This document shows, piece after piece, positions 44,862-54,634 of a DNA stretch of 64,000 nucleotides. The position numbers and the translations under genes are program-made. The DNA lies in contig NZ_VOLC01000002.1 in assembly GCF_009797935.1 (NCBI RefSeq), forward strand, positions 248,001 through 312,000, given 5' to 3'. Position 1 is the stretch's first letter, and each line of letters starts with the position of its first letter. Origin of the DNA: Lunatibacter salilacus (GTDB taxonomy: Bacteria > Bacteroidota > Bacteroidia > Cytophagales > Cyclobacteriaceae). The notes beneath the pieces were generated by a model. That model ran no database searches. It had not been told where the DNA came from and saw only the letters and a program-made list of their open reading frames with translations.

Positions 44862-46757
44862 TTACCATCCTGGATTTTGCCAGTTAACTCCGGTTATAGA
44901 TTGTAATCGATTGGCCTCATTTAAGGGTAAAGGAACCCACAGAAAGCGGTTGATATAGTTTTTCCGGTCGCCCTCTCTGACGGTTCTTCGACCGTAGACG
45001 TATGAACCATCCTCGTTTCGAATAATTTCCGCTCCTGTTATCCAACGGTCAGTTTCAGACAAATCCCCTTCAGGTAACGTCCAGCGTCTGACGTCAAAAT
45101 AGCGGTTTTCTTCCATCGCCAATTCTACCCGCCTTTCATTCCTAATCCGTAAGATTAACTCTTGCTGGGTTAGGGAAAGTGGCAGCTCGGGCATATTTAC
45201 CCGACTTCTGATTTCATTCACAGCGGAGGTAGCCTCACCGAGATAACCGGCTTCGGCGGCCGCCTCAGCAAAATTCAAAAGTATTTCTCCCAGTCGGTAA
45301 TATTTCCAGTTGGCACCACCAACGGGATTATCTCCCCCTGAATTAGGATGTAGAAATTTACGCTGAAAGTATCCCGTTCTGGTCGCTCTTCGCACCGTAG
45401 GGTGAATCCCTGTTTGAGGTTCTCCCACGTAGGTGGCAATAATGCGGGTCCTGTTCCCAATGCCCGCTGGATAATTTTCATAGGATTCCGGTGCTTCCGC
45501 GAAATTCCAAAGTGCCCGTCGTCGTGAACCATTATAATAGATAGAAGCGTAAAATCTGGGATCACGGTTTGAATAGGGATCTTGGGGGTCGAAAAGGGTA
45601 TTGTTTTGATTGTAGTTTGGTTGAAGGTGCTTTTCATCCAAATATGGGTTTTCCAAATTCAAAATGGGTTCACCGTCAATGGTCTCAAAAGCGTCCACTA
45701 GCTCCTGTGTAGGACAGGTTCCGGTTTTATAACCATCCTGAGCTCCGATACCGTCAATATTCCAAATATTCCCCTGCCCGTCCCTGCTCTGGTAGATTGT
45801 TTCTTTATCAACTGGATTTGGAGAATACGCCATTGTTTGCGTAAAGTATTCATTGAAAAGTGCAGCAAATGGATCTTTTTCCTCCCCAATAAAAGCAACA
45901 TCCGAGAGGTAGGTCTGCGGCAGATTTACCTGCCTGTAAAGCTCATACCCATTTGATTTCAGACTATTTACCGCAGCCAAGTTAATGCGGTAAGCCTCCT
46001 CCCAATGATCTTGACCTTCATTATAGAGCGGACTGGCAGCAAACAGGCTCATTGTAGATTTGATCGCTTCCGCCAGCGCTTTATTGACTCGCCCCGCCTC
46101 CCCGTTGGTTGTTATCCTCCAAGGCAATTCATCAGTTCCTAAAGCTATATCACAATCCTCAATAATAAATTGTACTACTTCGTAATAGCTTGCCTGTTGT
46201 ACCTCTGAAAAATCATCCGAGAAATCATATGGTGCTCTTACTATGGGTAGACCGGTTCCAAACCATTTCAGTAATTCAGAATAATAATACGCCCTTAGCA
46301 AATGTGCTTCAGCTTTCCATCTGTTTCTATCAGAGTCATTATTTACTGTCGCTTCGTCAATTCTATCTATAAATAAGGCTAGGTTTCTAATTGAACTCCA
46401 ATACCTCGCCCAATAATTGCCATTACCGGCATCCGCCCATTGTAGAGCTGGATGGTTTCCCGCCGAGGCATCCCCATTATAGAATCTGCCAGATGTAAGC
46501 CACGACTCAGCTTCTGCGTCTGTATCCCAAGATTCATCGCTCCAGTTGACGGGCCCTCTGCTCCAAAAAAAGTAGCGGGTGCCTTTAATAGGTAAATTCG
46601 TATAGCAACTATTTAAGAATGCTCCCACTCTATCATTATCTGAAAACACTTCTTCTAAAGAAATTTTTCCATCAGGGGCCATATCTAGGACATCATCGCA
46701 CGAAACACCAATTAAGCTTGTGAGAAGTATCAATATATATTTTTTAAACATTTTCAT
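44862..46757 (-). CDS. SusD/RagB-family lipoprotein of first tandem pair
   Basis: This is a 631-residue protein, somewhat long for SusD, with lipobox GVSC (C20) followed by DDVLDMAPDGKISLEEVFSD. It has AEAHLLRAYYYSELLKWFG, RLGEILLNFAEAAAEAGYLG, RNERRVELAMEENRYFDVRR and final VNWQNPGW. It is paired with the STN-SusC that ends 14 bp upstream. The resemblance to the SusD at 39925-41691 in both ends suggests they bind related parts of one glycan (inference). Confidence 0.95.
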   Translation of the reverse strand: MKMFKKYILILLTSLIGVSCDDVLDMAPDGKISLEEVFSDNDRVGAFLNSCYTNLPIKGTRYFFWSRGPVNWSDESWDTDAEAESWLTSGRFYNGDASAGNHPALQWADAGNGNYWARYWSSIRNLALFIDRIDEATVNNDSDRNRWKAEAHLLRAYYYSELLKWFGTGLPIVRAPYDFSDDFSEVQQASYYEVVQFIIEDCDIALGTDELPWRITTNGEAGRVNKALAEAIKSTMSLFAASPLYNEGQDHWEEAYRINLAAVNSLKSNGYELYRQVNLPQTYLSDVAFIGEEKDPFAALFNEYFTQTMAYSPNPVDKETIYQSRDGQGNIWNIDGIGAQDGYKTGTCPTQELVDAFETIDGEPILNLENPYLDEKHLQPNYNQNNTLFDPQDPYSNRDPRFYASIYYNGSRRRALWNFAEAPESYENYPAGIGNRTRIIATYVGEPQTGIHPTVRRATRTGYFQRKFLHPNSGGDNPVGGANWKYYRLGEILLNFAEAAAEAGYLGEATSAVNEIRSRVNMPELPLSLTQQELILRIRNERRVELAMEENRYFDVRRWTLPEGDLSETDRWITGAEIIRNEDGSYVYGRRTVREGDRKNYINRFLWVPLPLNEANRLQSITGVNWQNPGW

Positions 46758-46771
46758 GGTTTTGAATGGGT

Positions 46772-49700
46772 TTAAAAGGTAGCGTTGAATCCAAAGTTCA
46801 TCATTCTGTTTACTGGATACCCAATGGCGTCATTGTTCTCCGGATCCAGGTGCCCCATCTTCAGATTATCCCATGTAAATAGATTTTGACCTCCAACGTA
46901 TACTCGCAATGAATTGATCCCTATTACGCTTGTCAGATAGTTGGGGAAATTATAAGCCAATTCGACATTCTTTAACCTAGTAAAGGACCTATCCATTACA
47001 AAGAAATCATTTGCAACATGGTTGGATGTACTACGGGTGCTAAGGGCGGGATAGGTAATCTGTTCTCCTGCAGCGTACCGCTCAGGAGTCCAAGCTTGTT
47101 TATGATAATCAAAGTAAGTTCCCTGAATAATGTTTTCGTAAACACCTTGAGCAGCATAGTTACTGGAATATTTCCCAACTCCCTGGAAAAAAATCGAAAA
47201 ATCGAACGCCTTATATTGAAGATTAACCCCCATGCCATAGGCTACTCTTGGTATTGACGAATAACCTATAGGGGTTTGGTCCCTGTCATCAACAACTCCG
47301 TCACCATTCAAATCCTTGTAAATAAAATCTCCTACCCGGGGTACCCCAAACCCATATTGGGTAGTTGCAAGATAAGTATCTAGCTCCTCTTGAGAATTGA
47401 AAATCCCATTACCGTTTTCATAATCAATTCTATATCCCCAAGCTTGGCCTATTGGATACCCCGTTTGCCGATATCGGTGAACATAGGATTCATCACGTAT
47501 TTGCTCATCAATAAAAGTAACCGTATTATGGTTGTAGCCATAATTCCCTCTAATGTTGATATTGAAATCCTGCGAGATATTTTTATTGTAGGCAAGCTCA
47601 ATTTCGTATCCCTGATTATCCACCTCGCCCATGTTGACTCGGGGAATATTCCCCAATGGTACCCCTTGGAATTCCGGAACTGTTCCCCGACTGATTAGAA
47701 TATTTGTTCGGTTTTCAATAAAATAATCAAACGAAACACTTAATTGATCCATTATTCCAACGTCAATTCCAAAGTTTTGCTTGTCAGCAATTTCCCAAGT
47801 GATGTTAGGATTTCCCAATAGGCCCTGATTCACCCCTTGACCTCTTCCTAGACTGCCTAAAGGACCACCACCCATTGTAATGTCGCTTTGAAAAAGGAAT
47901 CTAGCTGTACCCATTTGATCATTACCTACCCTACCCCTCGATGCCCTAAATTTAAGGTTAGTTAGTATCGGGTTTTCAAATAGAAAACTTTCGTTACTTA
48001 AAATCCACCCTACGGAAACAGCAGGAAAAAAGCCAAATCGATTGCCTGGAGCAAATTGCTCTGAGCCATTGTAGCCAATATTTACTTCAGCTAGATACCT
48101 GTAATCATACTCATAGGTACCCCGAGCAGCCACACCTAACACATTGTATGGAATTTCACCGATTATAGATTCCCAGTTGTCCCTTTGAGCAAGTATTAAA
48201 CCTCCAACCATGTGTTTTTCACGAAAGGTCCGAGAATATTGAATAGCCGCCTGCATATTGATATTATAGCGGGAATCGGCACCTTTTGCTAACGTTAAAA
48301 GAGTTTCATCCGGCCTTCTCACTGCATAACTTAGCTCATCTGAATTCGGATTGACTTCCGCCAAAAACAACCTTTCTGACTTTCTTCCCTGCATGGCTGT
48401 GGTAGATCGTGAATCATACGAAACCATCCCACGTAAACTTAATCCTTCAGTAACCATGTTGCTGAGATCCAGTTCTAAACCAAATGAGGAATTTAGATTG
48501 GACCTTACTTCATTTCGATATCCCATACGATTCATTATTTCAAATGCTGATCGGTCCATATATCCAGGATCGACTATTTGACCGGGAGGTATCCCAAAGC
48601 CATCAATGGTAGTAGGCCCCGGAGTGATGGGCAGAATTGTTTGGGCTTGGTAAAACAAGTCTCTCATCATCCAGTTTGTATCATTACCACCGTACAACCA
48701 AGCTGCTGGCATATTAACTTGTTCGATGTAACTCCCGATATTCAAAAAAGATTTTAGAGAGGAGGAGATTTGATAATCGACGTTCGCTCTGAAATTATAC
48801 CTTTTCATCCAAGAGGAAGGATCGTACCCCAACTGTGACTCAGGTTCTGTATTTAGATTCCCACCTTGATTAAGGAAGGCTCCATTTACAAAATAAGATA
48901 CTTTTTCTGTCCCGCCCCTAGCACTCACGTTAACACGCGTTTGCGGGGCATAGCGAGAAATAAATTCTCTGTAATAATCATGATTGGGATACATGTAGTT
49001 CCTGACCATTGCCTGTCGTTCATAATCCGGGTCATTAGGGTCCAACCCTGCAAGTGGATTGGCATATTTTGCAATTCTAGCCTGACTGAACGGAGGATCC
49101 GTTATACCGTCATTTCTTGCTGCTTCATTTCTCAATGACATGTAATCCAATGATGTTAGGCGTTCCGGCTCGTAGGTGAAGGACGAGAAACTCTGGTCCA
49201 CACTAATATTCAACTCCATCTCGCCTTCTTTTCCCCTCTTAGTTGTAATCAAAATGACGCCATTGGCACCACGTACTCCAAATACAGCGGTGGCAGAGGC
49301 ATCTTTTAAAACCGTAACAGACTCCACTTCATTGGCGTCTAGCGTTCGGATATTATCCCTTGGAACGCCATCTATTAAGATTAGGGGACTTCTTCCGTTT
49401 GTAGTTGCAGCTCCCCGAAGATATAATGTAGCATCATCTCTTCCTGGCTGTCCACCTCCGGATTGGATGGACGTAAGGCCAGGCAATCGACCTGCTAGGG
49501 CATTAGCCAAACTAGCCGCTGAACTTTGGCGCAATTCCTTTGAATCCACCGAACTAACAGCCCCGGTTACAGATAATTTCCGTTGTTCCGCATAACCTAC
49601 TACCACTACCTCCTCAAGGGCTGAAGCATCTTGGGATAAGGAAATATTGATGATAGTTTGGTTACTAACGGTAATTCTTTGAGACTCATAACCGATATAG

Positions 49701-50260
49701 GAGAAAATCAAAACAGCACCTTCTTCCGCTTCAATGTTGAATTGACCATTTAAATCGGTTACGGATCCTTTGTTGGTCCCTTGTATTGTAATTGTCGCTC
49801 CGGGTAAAGGTTCTCCGTTTTCATCGGAAACAACCCCTGAAATGACCACCTCCAGACCATTACTTACGGAACTCGACCTATGGCTTGGTACTGGGTCCTG
49901 TGAGCGATGGACGAGTATATTCTTATTCACCTGTTTAAATTGCAGTCCGGTTTGACTGGAAAGCGACTGAAGAATTCCATAAACGCTTCTACTCTCGTTC
50001 GTTAAGGTGACTTTGGGCAGGTCTTGTATCTCTTTATTAGTAAATACAAAATTAAAACCCGACGCTTTCTGAATTCGGCTCAAAGCGGTTTCAATAATAA
50101 CTTCGTTCAATGAAATCCTAATTACAACTTCTTCAATATTTTTTATTTGAGCATTTCCGTTCGAGCCAAAAAGCAGGCTCATAGAAAAACATTGAATCAA
50201 AAATGCGTACACAGATAGTTTACTCATGCTTATTACATGTGACAGTATAATATTTTTCAT
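46772..50260 (-). CDS. SusC/RagA TonB-dependent transporter with STN domain
   Basis: This is a 1162-residue transporter. After the signal an STN domain (about 45-115; IETALSRIQKASGFNFVFTN) precedes a carboxypeptidase-regulatory-like domain (VISGVVSDENGEPLPGATIT). The SusC box is LEEVVVVGYAEQRKLSVTGA, the plug VESVTVLKDASATAVFGVRG, then the barrel. It begins the long operon 50260-34270 and is preceded by FecR and ECF sigma genes, so it is probably the substrate sensor for the whole unit. The N-terminal 40 residues nearly match the transporter at 26682-30146, and its leader has the same paired hairpins. Confidence 0.96.
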   Translation of the reverse strand: MKNIILSHVISMSKLSVYAFLIQCFSMSLLFGSNGNAQIKNIEEVVIRISLNEVIIETALSRIQKASGFNFVFTNKEIQDLPKVTLTNESRSVYGILQSLSSQTGLQFKQVNKNILVHRSQDPVPSHRSSSVSNGLEVVISGVVSDENGEPLPGATITIQGTNKGSVTDLNGQFNIEAEEGAVLIFSYIGYESQRITVSNQTIINISLSQDASALEEVVVVGYAEQRKLSVTGAVSSVDSKELRQSSAASLANALAGRLPGLTSIQSGGGQPGRDDATLYLRGAATTNGRSPLILIDGVPRDNIRTLDANEVESVTVLKDASATAVFGVRGANGVILITTKRGKEGEMELNISVDQSFSSFTYEPERLTSLDYMSLRNEAARNDGITDPPFSQARIAKYANPLAGLDPNDPDYERQAMVRNYMYPNHDYYREFISRYAPQTRVNVSARGGTEKVSYFVNGAFLNQGGNLNTEPESQLGYDPSSWMKRYNFRANVDYQISSSLKSFLNIGSYIEQVNMPAAWLYGGNDTNWMMRDLFYQAQTILPITPGPTTIDGFGIPPGQIVDPGYMDRSAFEIMNRMGYRNEVRSNLNSSFGLELDLSNMVTEGLSLRGMVSYDSRSTTAMQGRKSERLFLAEVNPNSDELSYAVRRPDETLLTLAKGADSRYNINMQAAIQYSRTFREKHMVGGLILAQRDNWESIIGEIPYNVLGVAARGTYEYDYRYLAEVNIGYNGSEQFAPGNRFGFFPAVSVGWILSNESFLFENPILTNLKFRASRGRVGNDQMGTARFLFQSDITMGGGPLGSLGRGQGVNQGLLGNPNITWEIADKQNFGIDVGIMDQLSVSFDYFIENRTNILISRGTVPEFQGVPLGNIPRVNMGEVDNQGYEIELAYNKNISQDFNINIRGNYGYNHNTVTFIDEQIRDESYVHRYRQTGYPIGQAWGYRIDYENGNGIFNSQEELDTYLATTQYGFGVPRVGDFIYKDLNGDGVVDDRDQTPIGYSSIPRVAYGMGVNLQYKAFDFSIFFQGVGKYSSNYAAQGVYENIIQGTYFDYHKQAWTPERYAAGEQITYPALSTRSTSNHVANDFFVMDRSFTRLKNVELAYNFPNYLTSVIGINSLRVYVGGQNLFTWDNLKMGHLDPENNDAIGYPVNRMMNFGFNATF

Positions 50261-50309
50261 ACCTTTACAATGTTTGTTTTAGACTGATGCAACTGTTTAA
50301 AATAAACTT

Positions 50310-50375
50310 AAGTCGGTACTTGACGGGAATCTACATACCGGCTTGTCAATTCCGGGGGTGTCAGCGCATCCCCGG
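50310..50375 (-). promoter_or_regulatory. Two-hairpin spacer between FecR and SusC, copy 2
   Basis: The first hairpin has arms 50367-50375 and 50352-50360 (8 of 9 pairs plus a G-U). The second has arms 50336-50344 and 50310-50318 (8 of 9 plus a G-U). Order, spacing and distance to the SusC start resemble 30201-30266, while the sequence is only partly kept. Conserved structure with changed sequence points to a role at RNA level (inference). Confidence 0.55.
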
Positions 50376-50430
50376 CTATGTGGTGTAGGGTTTTATTGTT
50401 ACATAGCAATTTCGGTTTTAGTAGTTTTTG

Positions 50431-51513
50431 TCAATGATTAAATGAAATGATTGCCTTTTTCCCTTCCATCTTGTATTGGATACCTGATGTATATTTCAGC
50501 CCTTCCAAAACATTTTTCAACGTTTCATTTTCAAATATTCCTGTCAGCAATAAATCTGGAGGAGGGGAGTTTTCGAAATCAAATTGAACGCCATACCAAT
50601 TTTCCAAAATCCTTATGGCCTCTGAAATGGGGATTTTATCAAAATAAATAGTCCTTTTGGTCCAAGCCAGTACCTGGTCCCGGTTGAATGTATGCTTATG
50701 CGTCTGTTTTGTGTCGGTATTTATTTTTAACCCTTCCCCTTCTTCCATATAAACCGGGTCCTTTTCTTGGCCAACATTCACTTTCACTTTTCCTGTAAGT
50801 AGGGAAACCTTCATTTCCTCGCCGGGATAGGCCTGAATCATGAAGGAAGTTCCCAACGCCGTAACGCTTATGTTTTGAGATGAAACCACAGTGAATGGCT
50901 TAAGTGTGTCCTTCGCTACCTTAAAATATGCTTCTCCTTCGAGAAAAATCTCACGTTGATCGCCATCAAACCCCTTTTTAAAACGAATTTGGCTGCCTGC
51001 ATTGACCATCACCTTAGTTCCATCCTCTAGAACAAAAGAGGACTTTGTTCCTTTTTCTGTTTCAATTTTTTCTATAATCACGGATAGTGTTTCAGAATCC
51101 GGTATTTCCTTATTCATAAAATAATTTGCAAAAAATGCCAGTCCAAAAATTACAACTAAAATAGCCGCAACTGATTTCCCTTGTATCGAGAAATAAGACC
51201 TCCGATGTACAGATATTTCTGGTTTGTTGTAAAATTTATGAGAAGAAAGCGGCACTACATTTCCTTCCTCACTCTCCGTTTCCATGTCAATCTTTTCCCA
51301 TATTTTCCAGATTTCCGCGGGATCCAGTTTTTCTTTGTTGTTTTGATATTCAATCAAAATCTTGATGGCTTTCTCTATATTTTCCCGTTGTTGTGGATTG
51401 TCCTTCACTAGCTTATGCCAATGGCTATTCGAACTTGAGTTCTTTTCATACACCCAAGACCTGAAGCTATTGTCAAATACAAAATCCGATATGGTATATT
51501 TAGATATGTCCAT
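50431..51513 (-). CDS. FecR-family anti-sigma factor
   Basis: This is a 360-residue protein. The N-terminal cytoplasmic region (MDISKYTISDFVFDNSFRSW) matches the start style of the other FecR protein here (MEISNYTAEDFVLDPSFKKW). One membrane helix follows (VAAILVVIFGLAFFANYFM), then the FecR domain with LEDGTKVMVNAGSQIRF, EIFLEGEAYFKVAKD and TALGTSFMIQAYPGEE. The C-terminal ISEAIRILENWYGVQFDFEN is the DUF4974-type domain. It should hold the adjacent ECF sigma factor until the STN-SusC binds its glycan. Confidence 0.94.
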   Translation of the reverse strand: MDISKYTISDFVFDNSFRSWVYEKNSSSNSHWHKLVKDNPQQRENIEKAIKILIEYQNNKEKLDPAEIWKIWEKIDMETESEEGNVVPLSSHKFYNKPEISVHRRSYFSIQGKSVAAILVVIFGLAFFANYFMNKEIPDSETLSVIIEKIETEKGTKSSFVLEDGTKVMVNAGSQIRFKKGFDGDQREIFLEGEAYFKVAKDTLKPFTVVSSQNISVTALGTSFMIQAYPGEEMKVSLLTGKVKVNVGQEKDPVYMEEGEGLKINTDTKQTHKHTFNRDQVLAWTKRTIYFDKIPISEAIRILENWYGVQFDFENSPPPDLLLTGIFENETLKNVLEGLKYTSGIQYKMEGKKAIISFNH

Positions 51514-51731
51514 AAGATTGTTTTATAATTACTTAAAGAACGATACCTGAATTTCCTACCCTATTTTATCGAAAAATAAATAGTACAGAAATTACAAAAA
51601 TTCACTTTACCTTTGATCTTTTGATATAAAATTTGTAAATACCGGAATTTACTAATCAAATACACTAATTATATAAGTAAAAAAATTAAAATAGAAATAA
51701 TATTTTGTAAAAAAATATGCAATATCTATGT

Positions 51732-52340
51732 CTAAAACAATGCGACAAATAAACATGAAACCGAAACAAGGCCTTTTTTCAAGTTAACCAAGGCTTTAGA
51801 AGTAAGGTTATAAACAGATTGAAGATTAATCCCCATTACTTCGGAAACTTTGACCCCGCAAAGCCGTTCAAAATACACCAACTGTATAACTTTTCTCTGT
51901 CTTTTGGGCAATCTGTCCAAGGCCGTTGTCAATTTAATTTTCAACACTTCATCTTCCCGGTCTCCATCGGCAATTATAGGTGATATGTAGCCCTCATAAA
52001 GAGTGCTTTTCAACTCGTAAAAATCAGGTTGGCTTCTTGTCTTCTCAATTAATGCAACTTTCAAGACTCTATTGACAAGAGATTTACAGATGTACCGTTT
52101 GACATTATCTGTATTTTTTAGACCTCTCCTATATTTCCATAAATCAATGAATAAATCCTGAATGGCATCCCTGACCACGTCTTTGTTTTTGCAAACGGCA
52201 AGTCCGTAGCGATAAAGGTCCTCTGCGTAGGTTAGATACAACCCCTCCAAACTTGATTTATCTCCATTTTTTAAACCATTCCAAAATTTTATATCCCTTT
52301 CTAAATCATTGCTATCATGTTTGTACTTTGAAACAGTCAT
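51732..52340 (-). CDS. ECF RNA polymerase sigma-70 factor
   Basis: This is a 202-residue protein from ATG 52340 (MTVSKYKHDSND); the ATG at 52409 adds a non-conserved hydrophobic extension. Sigma-2 landmarks are LEGLYLTYAEDLYRYGLAV and VVRDAIQDLFIDLWKYRRG. Sigma-4 landmarks are LDRLPKRQRKVIQLVYFE and GINLQSVYNLTSKALVNL. It heads the second sigma-FecR-SusC module. The 218-bp gap to FecR carries no further gene. Like its counterpart at 31584 it has a hydrophobic tail (LVSVSCLFVALF). Confidence 0.93.
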   Translation of the reverse strand: MTVSKYKHDSNDLERDIKFWNGLKNGDKSSLEGLYLTYAEDLYRYGLAVCKNKDVVRDAIQDLFIDLWKYRRGLKNTDNVKRYICKSLVNRVLKVALIEKTRSQPDFYELKSTLYEGYISPIIADGDREDEVLKIKLTTALDRLPKRQRKVIQLVYFERLCGVKVSEVMGINLQSVYNLTSKALVNLKKGLVSVSCLFVALF

Positions 52341-52704
52341 ATTTTGGGTTATTGGGTTAAAAAGACGGGTAATTATAATAAAATTAATCCTATAATTCCA
52401 ATATTTCAATCAAATAATTGGCAAGGGGAGGATTTATATTTCATGTAGCTGTGTAATCCTCCGCTGAAAAACAATTGGTTAAAAATACAAGATCTTGGTG
52501 GCTATGCATGCAGACGCTTTTTGGATACGAATAGATCCTGACTTTTACCGAGACAATTTAGATCTCAGTTTGAACCACCTCGAAACAAAAAAAAGAAAAA
52601 GCAATGTTTCGCTCAACGATTTATAGCATCTTCAACTTAATTCATTTATCCGCTTCCAATCTCAACCTCATAACAAAGCAGATAAAAAGCTTTTAGAAAA
52701 TATT
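52341..52704. other. Spacer with one hairpin and a 40-codon ORF
   Basis: An 8-bp inverted repeat, GGAGGATT (52427-52434) and AATCCTCC (52455-52462), lies about 90 bp upstream of the sigma gene and could be an operator or a hairpin in its leader. On the plus strand a 40-codon ORF (52504-52626) reads MHADAFWIRIDPDFYRDNL and so on. It matches no family I know and is more likely debris than a gene. Confidence 0.4.
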
Positions 52705-53883
52705 TCATTTTACTCCCGAACTAATTAACCTTCTATTGTTGAAAACTTTAAGAATTTTTTCGCTATTTCTTTCCGATAAGATGTCACTCTCAGAAAATTG
52801 CGTCACGAGGATATCCTGATTCCCCGTCCGGCTAAAATCATACGTGATGTAAATCGTGCCATCGCTAGTTTGCTGACCGTCCGCATAAGATACCCCAGGC
52901 CGCTCATCAAGCAATAAGCCATTTGACCAAGTATAGCCATCATCTTTAGATATAAATGCCATCAAATGGGAACGTCCGATTTTTTGGTCTATGGGACCAT
53001 GTTTCACCAGCAAAAGACTGCCAGAATTGAGCCTGTATATAAAAAACCTGGCGGATGGATGCTGTATCCTTGAAGGAACGACTGGTGTCCAAGTCAATCC
53101 CCGATCAAAGGAGGTAGATTCGCCAATACCATATTTGGTTCGAATTAACATCCAGAGGGATCTGTCTTTTCGTTCAACTATCATATGCTCATCGTAGGCG
53201 CGCACATCATCAGCTACGGAGGCCCCGCCCAGCACATTCCAAGATTGGCCATTATCTGATGAGACGACCATTCTGGCATTTTCTTTCTCCATTTTCCACA
53301 ATGAAACGGGAAGAACCCACTCCCCGGTAGACAAAACGATTGGCTTACACATCATTACCCCATCGGTAAGGCGTTTTGGTTCGCCCCACTTTGGGTTGCC
53401 GACTTCGGGATCTTCTATATCCAAGGCCCAAACACCTGCCGGTGTGCCCTCCGAAACTAAAGACCAAGTACCTCCGCTTTTAGCGGTGGCCTGTGCCCAA
53501 AAAACCTTGATTTTTCCATCTGGAGCAAGCCAAATTTCCGGGTCAAAAGCCCTTACAGGTCCCGGCCCATCCGGATCAATCACCAATACTTCTTCCCAAT
53601 TTTGACCTAGATCCGCACTTGTTGCCAATACAACGTAATTATTCAGGTCTTCGCCGGGGGTTATACCTGCATACCAAACCGCCCACATCCGTCCTTTGGG
53701 ACTCACTGCAAGGCTTGATATACCGCTAAATTTTCTGCTCTCTATGGAATGTTGTTGTGATATCTCGGAACCATTTATTAGTTGTGGGGGATCAAATTCA
53801 GGTTGGTTTCCTTGCGCAAGTGAGCCATTAAAATAGACATAAAAAATAAAGGATAATCCTATTATTCTTTTGAAGTAAGTCAT
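52705..53883 (-). CDS. Sialidase-fold (BNR/Asp-box) secreted exoglycosidase-like protein
   Basis: This is a 392-residue protein with a signal peptide ending near NGSLAQG. Four Asp-boxes (S-x-D-x-G-x-x-W) are visible: SADLGQNW, SSDNGQSW, SFDRGLTW and SKDDGYTW. They mark a six-bladed sialidase-type propeller. Proteins of this shape in marine Bacteroidota include sialidases but also other exo-acting glycosidases and lyases, so sialic acid is not assumed. The arginine triad could not be assigned by eye. It is a single minus-strand gene divergent from the fourth SusCD operon, with which it probably works. Confidence 0.82.
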   Translation of the reverse strand: MTYFKRIIGLSFIFYVYFNGSLAQGNQPEFDPPQLINGSEISQQHSIESRKFSGISSLAVSPKGRMWAVWYAGITPGEDLNNYVVLATSADLGQNWEEVLVIDPDGPGPVRAFDPEIWLAPDGKIKVFWAQATAKSGGTWSLVSEGTPAGVWALDIEDPEVGNPKWGEPKRLTDGVMMCKPIVLSTGEWVLPVSLWKMEKENARMVVSSDNGQSWNVLGGASVADDVRAYDEHMIVERKDRSLWMLIRTKYGIGESTSFDRGLTWTPVVPSRIQHPSARFFIYRLNSGSLLLVKHGPIDQKIGRSHLMAFISKDDGYTWSNGLLLDERPGVSYADGQQTSDGTIYITYDFSRTGNQDILVTQFSESDILSERNSEKILKVFNNRRLISSGVK

Positions 53884-54634
53884 TGGTAGGGTGCTTTTTT
53901 GATTTGCTAAAATCTAATAGACGTCATAGTTAGGTACAAATTAGTTGATCATGGTGAATTTTGCCAGCTTTGATGCGTATTTTTATTAAGTTTTTGAACA
54001 CAAAAGCTTTCTTCTGAAACATGGCAGACAAAAGGGATTACATTTAATTACCTCCTGGCGTTCTTTGCGGTTAAAATTTATTACTAAACACAAAGGGCAA
54101 TATCAAGATATGAAAGCAAACGAGACTACTGGGCAATCAATCAAGGGAGCATTATTGCTAGATCAACTGTTGCTTATACGAGGAAAAAAAAGTGAAAATC
54201 ATTACCTTGATGGACGCAGAGTAAATTAAAGTAAAAGGATGGCTTTTTGATGTGTCAACTAATCCTGCATCTGATTTCTCAAAGCTGAAGCAGAAGATGT
54301 TTAGGTTACACCGATGCGGAATTGAAAATCGGCCTCTGATTCCTAGGATCATTAATAACTCTCACCAATAGAATTCGAATAAAGCCAATAATATTAAAAA
54401 TTCAACAAAAATTTGATCATAGTTTTTTTATGATTTTTTTTTAATTAAGTTTAGGTTACGTACCCGAACAGAAGAAACAACTAAATTTTACCTTTAAACA
54501 AAATATGTAAAAACCCTGCTATTGCCAGGGGCTTCTAATTCGATTGCGTGGAAACCATAGCATTGAAATAAAATTCAAATTCAATATGAAATTCCCAATC
54601 CAAAAAAAAATACTAATCCTTTAATAGTTTTTTT
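53884..54634. other. Divergent 750-bp control region
   Basis: The gap separates the minus-strand sialidase-fold gene from the plus-strand SusC gene, so promoters of both should lie here. It contains the third copy of the dispersed repeat. A small hairpin CCCTG/CAGGG near 54513-54529 and long A/T runs lie just before SusC. No regulator gene is present, and I could not assign promoter boxes with confidence. Confidence 0.5.
54063..54096. repeat. Dispersed intergenic repeat, copy 3 (partial)
   Basis: CTTTGCGGTTAAA (54063-54075) matches the right arm of copies 1 and 2. CACAAAGGGC follows at about 54089-54098. The full inverted structure is not preserved. Confidence 0.55.

Noticed and set aside
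52705-53883. Calling the Asp-box protein a true sialidase
   Set aside because: The fold is clear, but the arginine triad and catalytic Tyr/Glu could not be assigned, and Asp-box propellers occur in other enzymes.
54111-54233. 40-codon plus-strand ORF starting MKANETTGQS
   Set aside because: No family resemblance or partner, and it lies in a decayed spacer next to a repeat copy.
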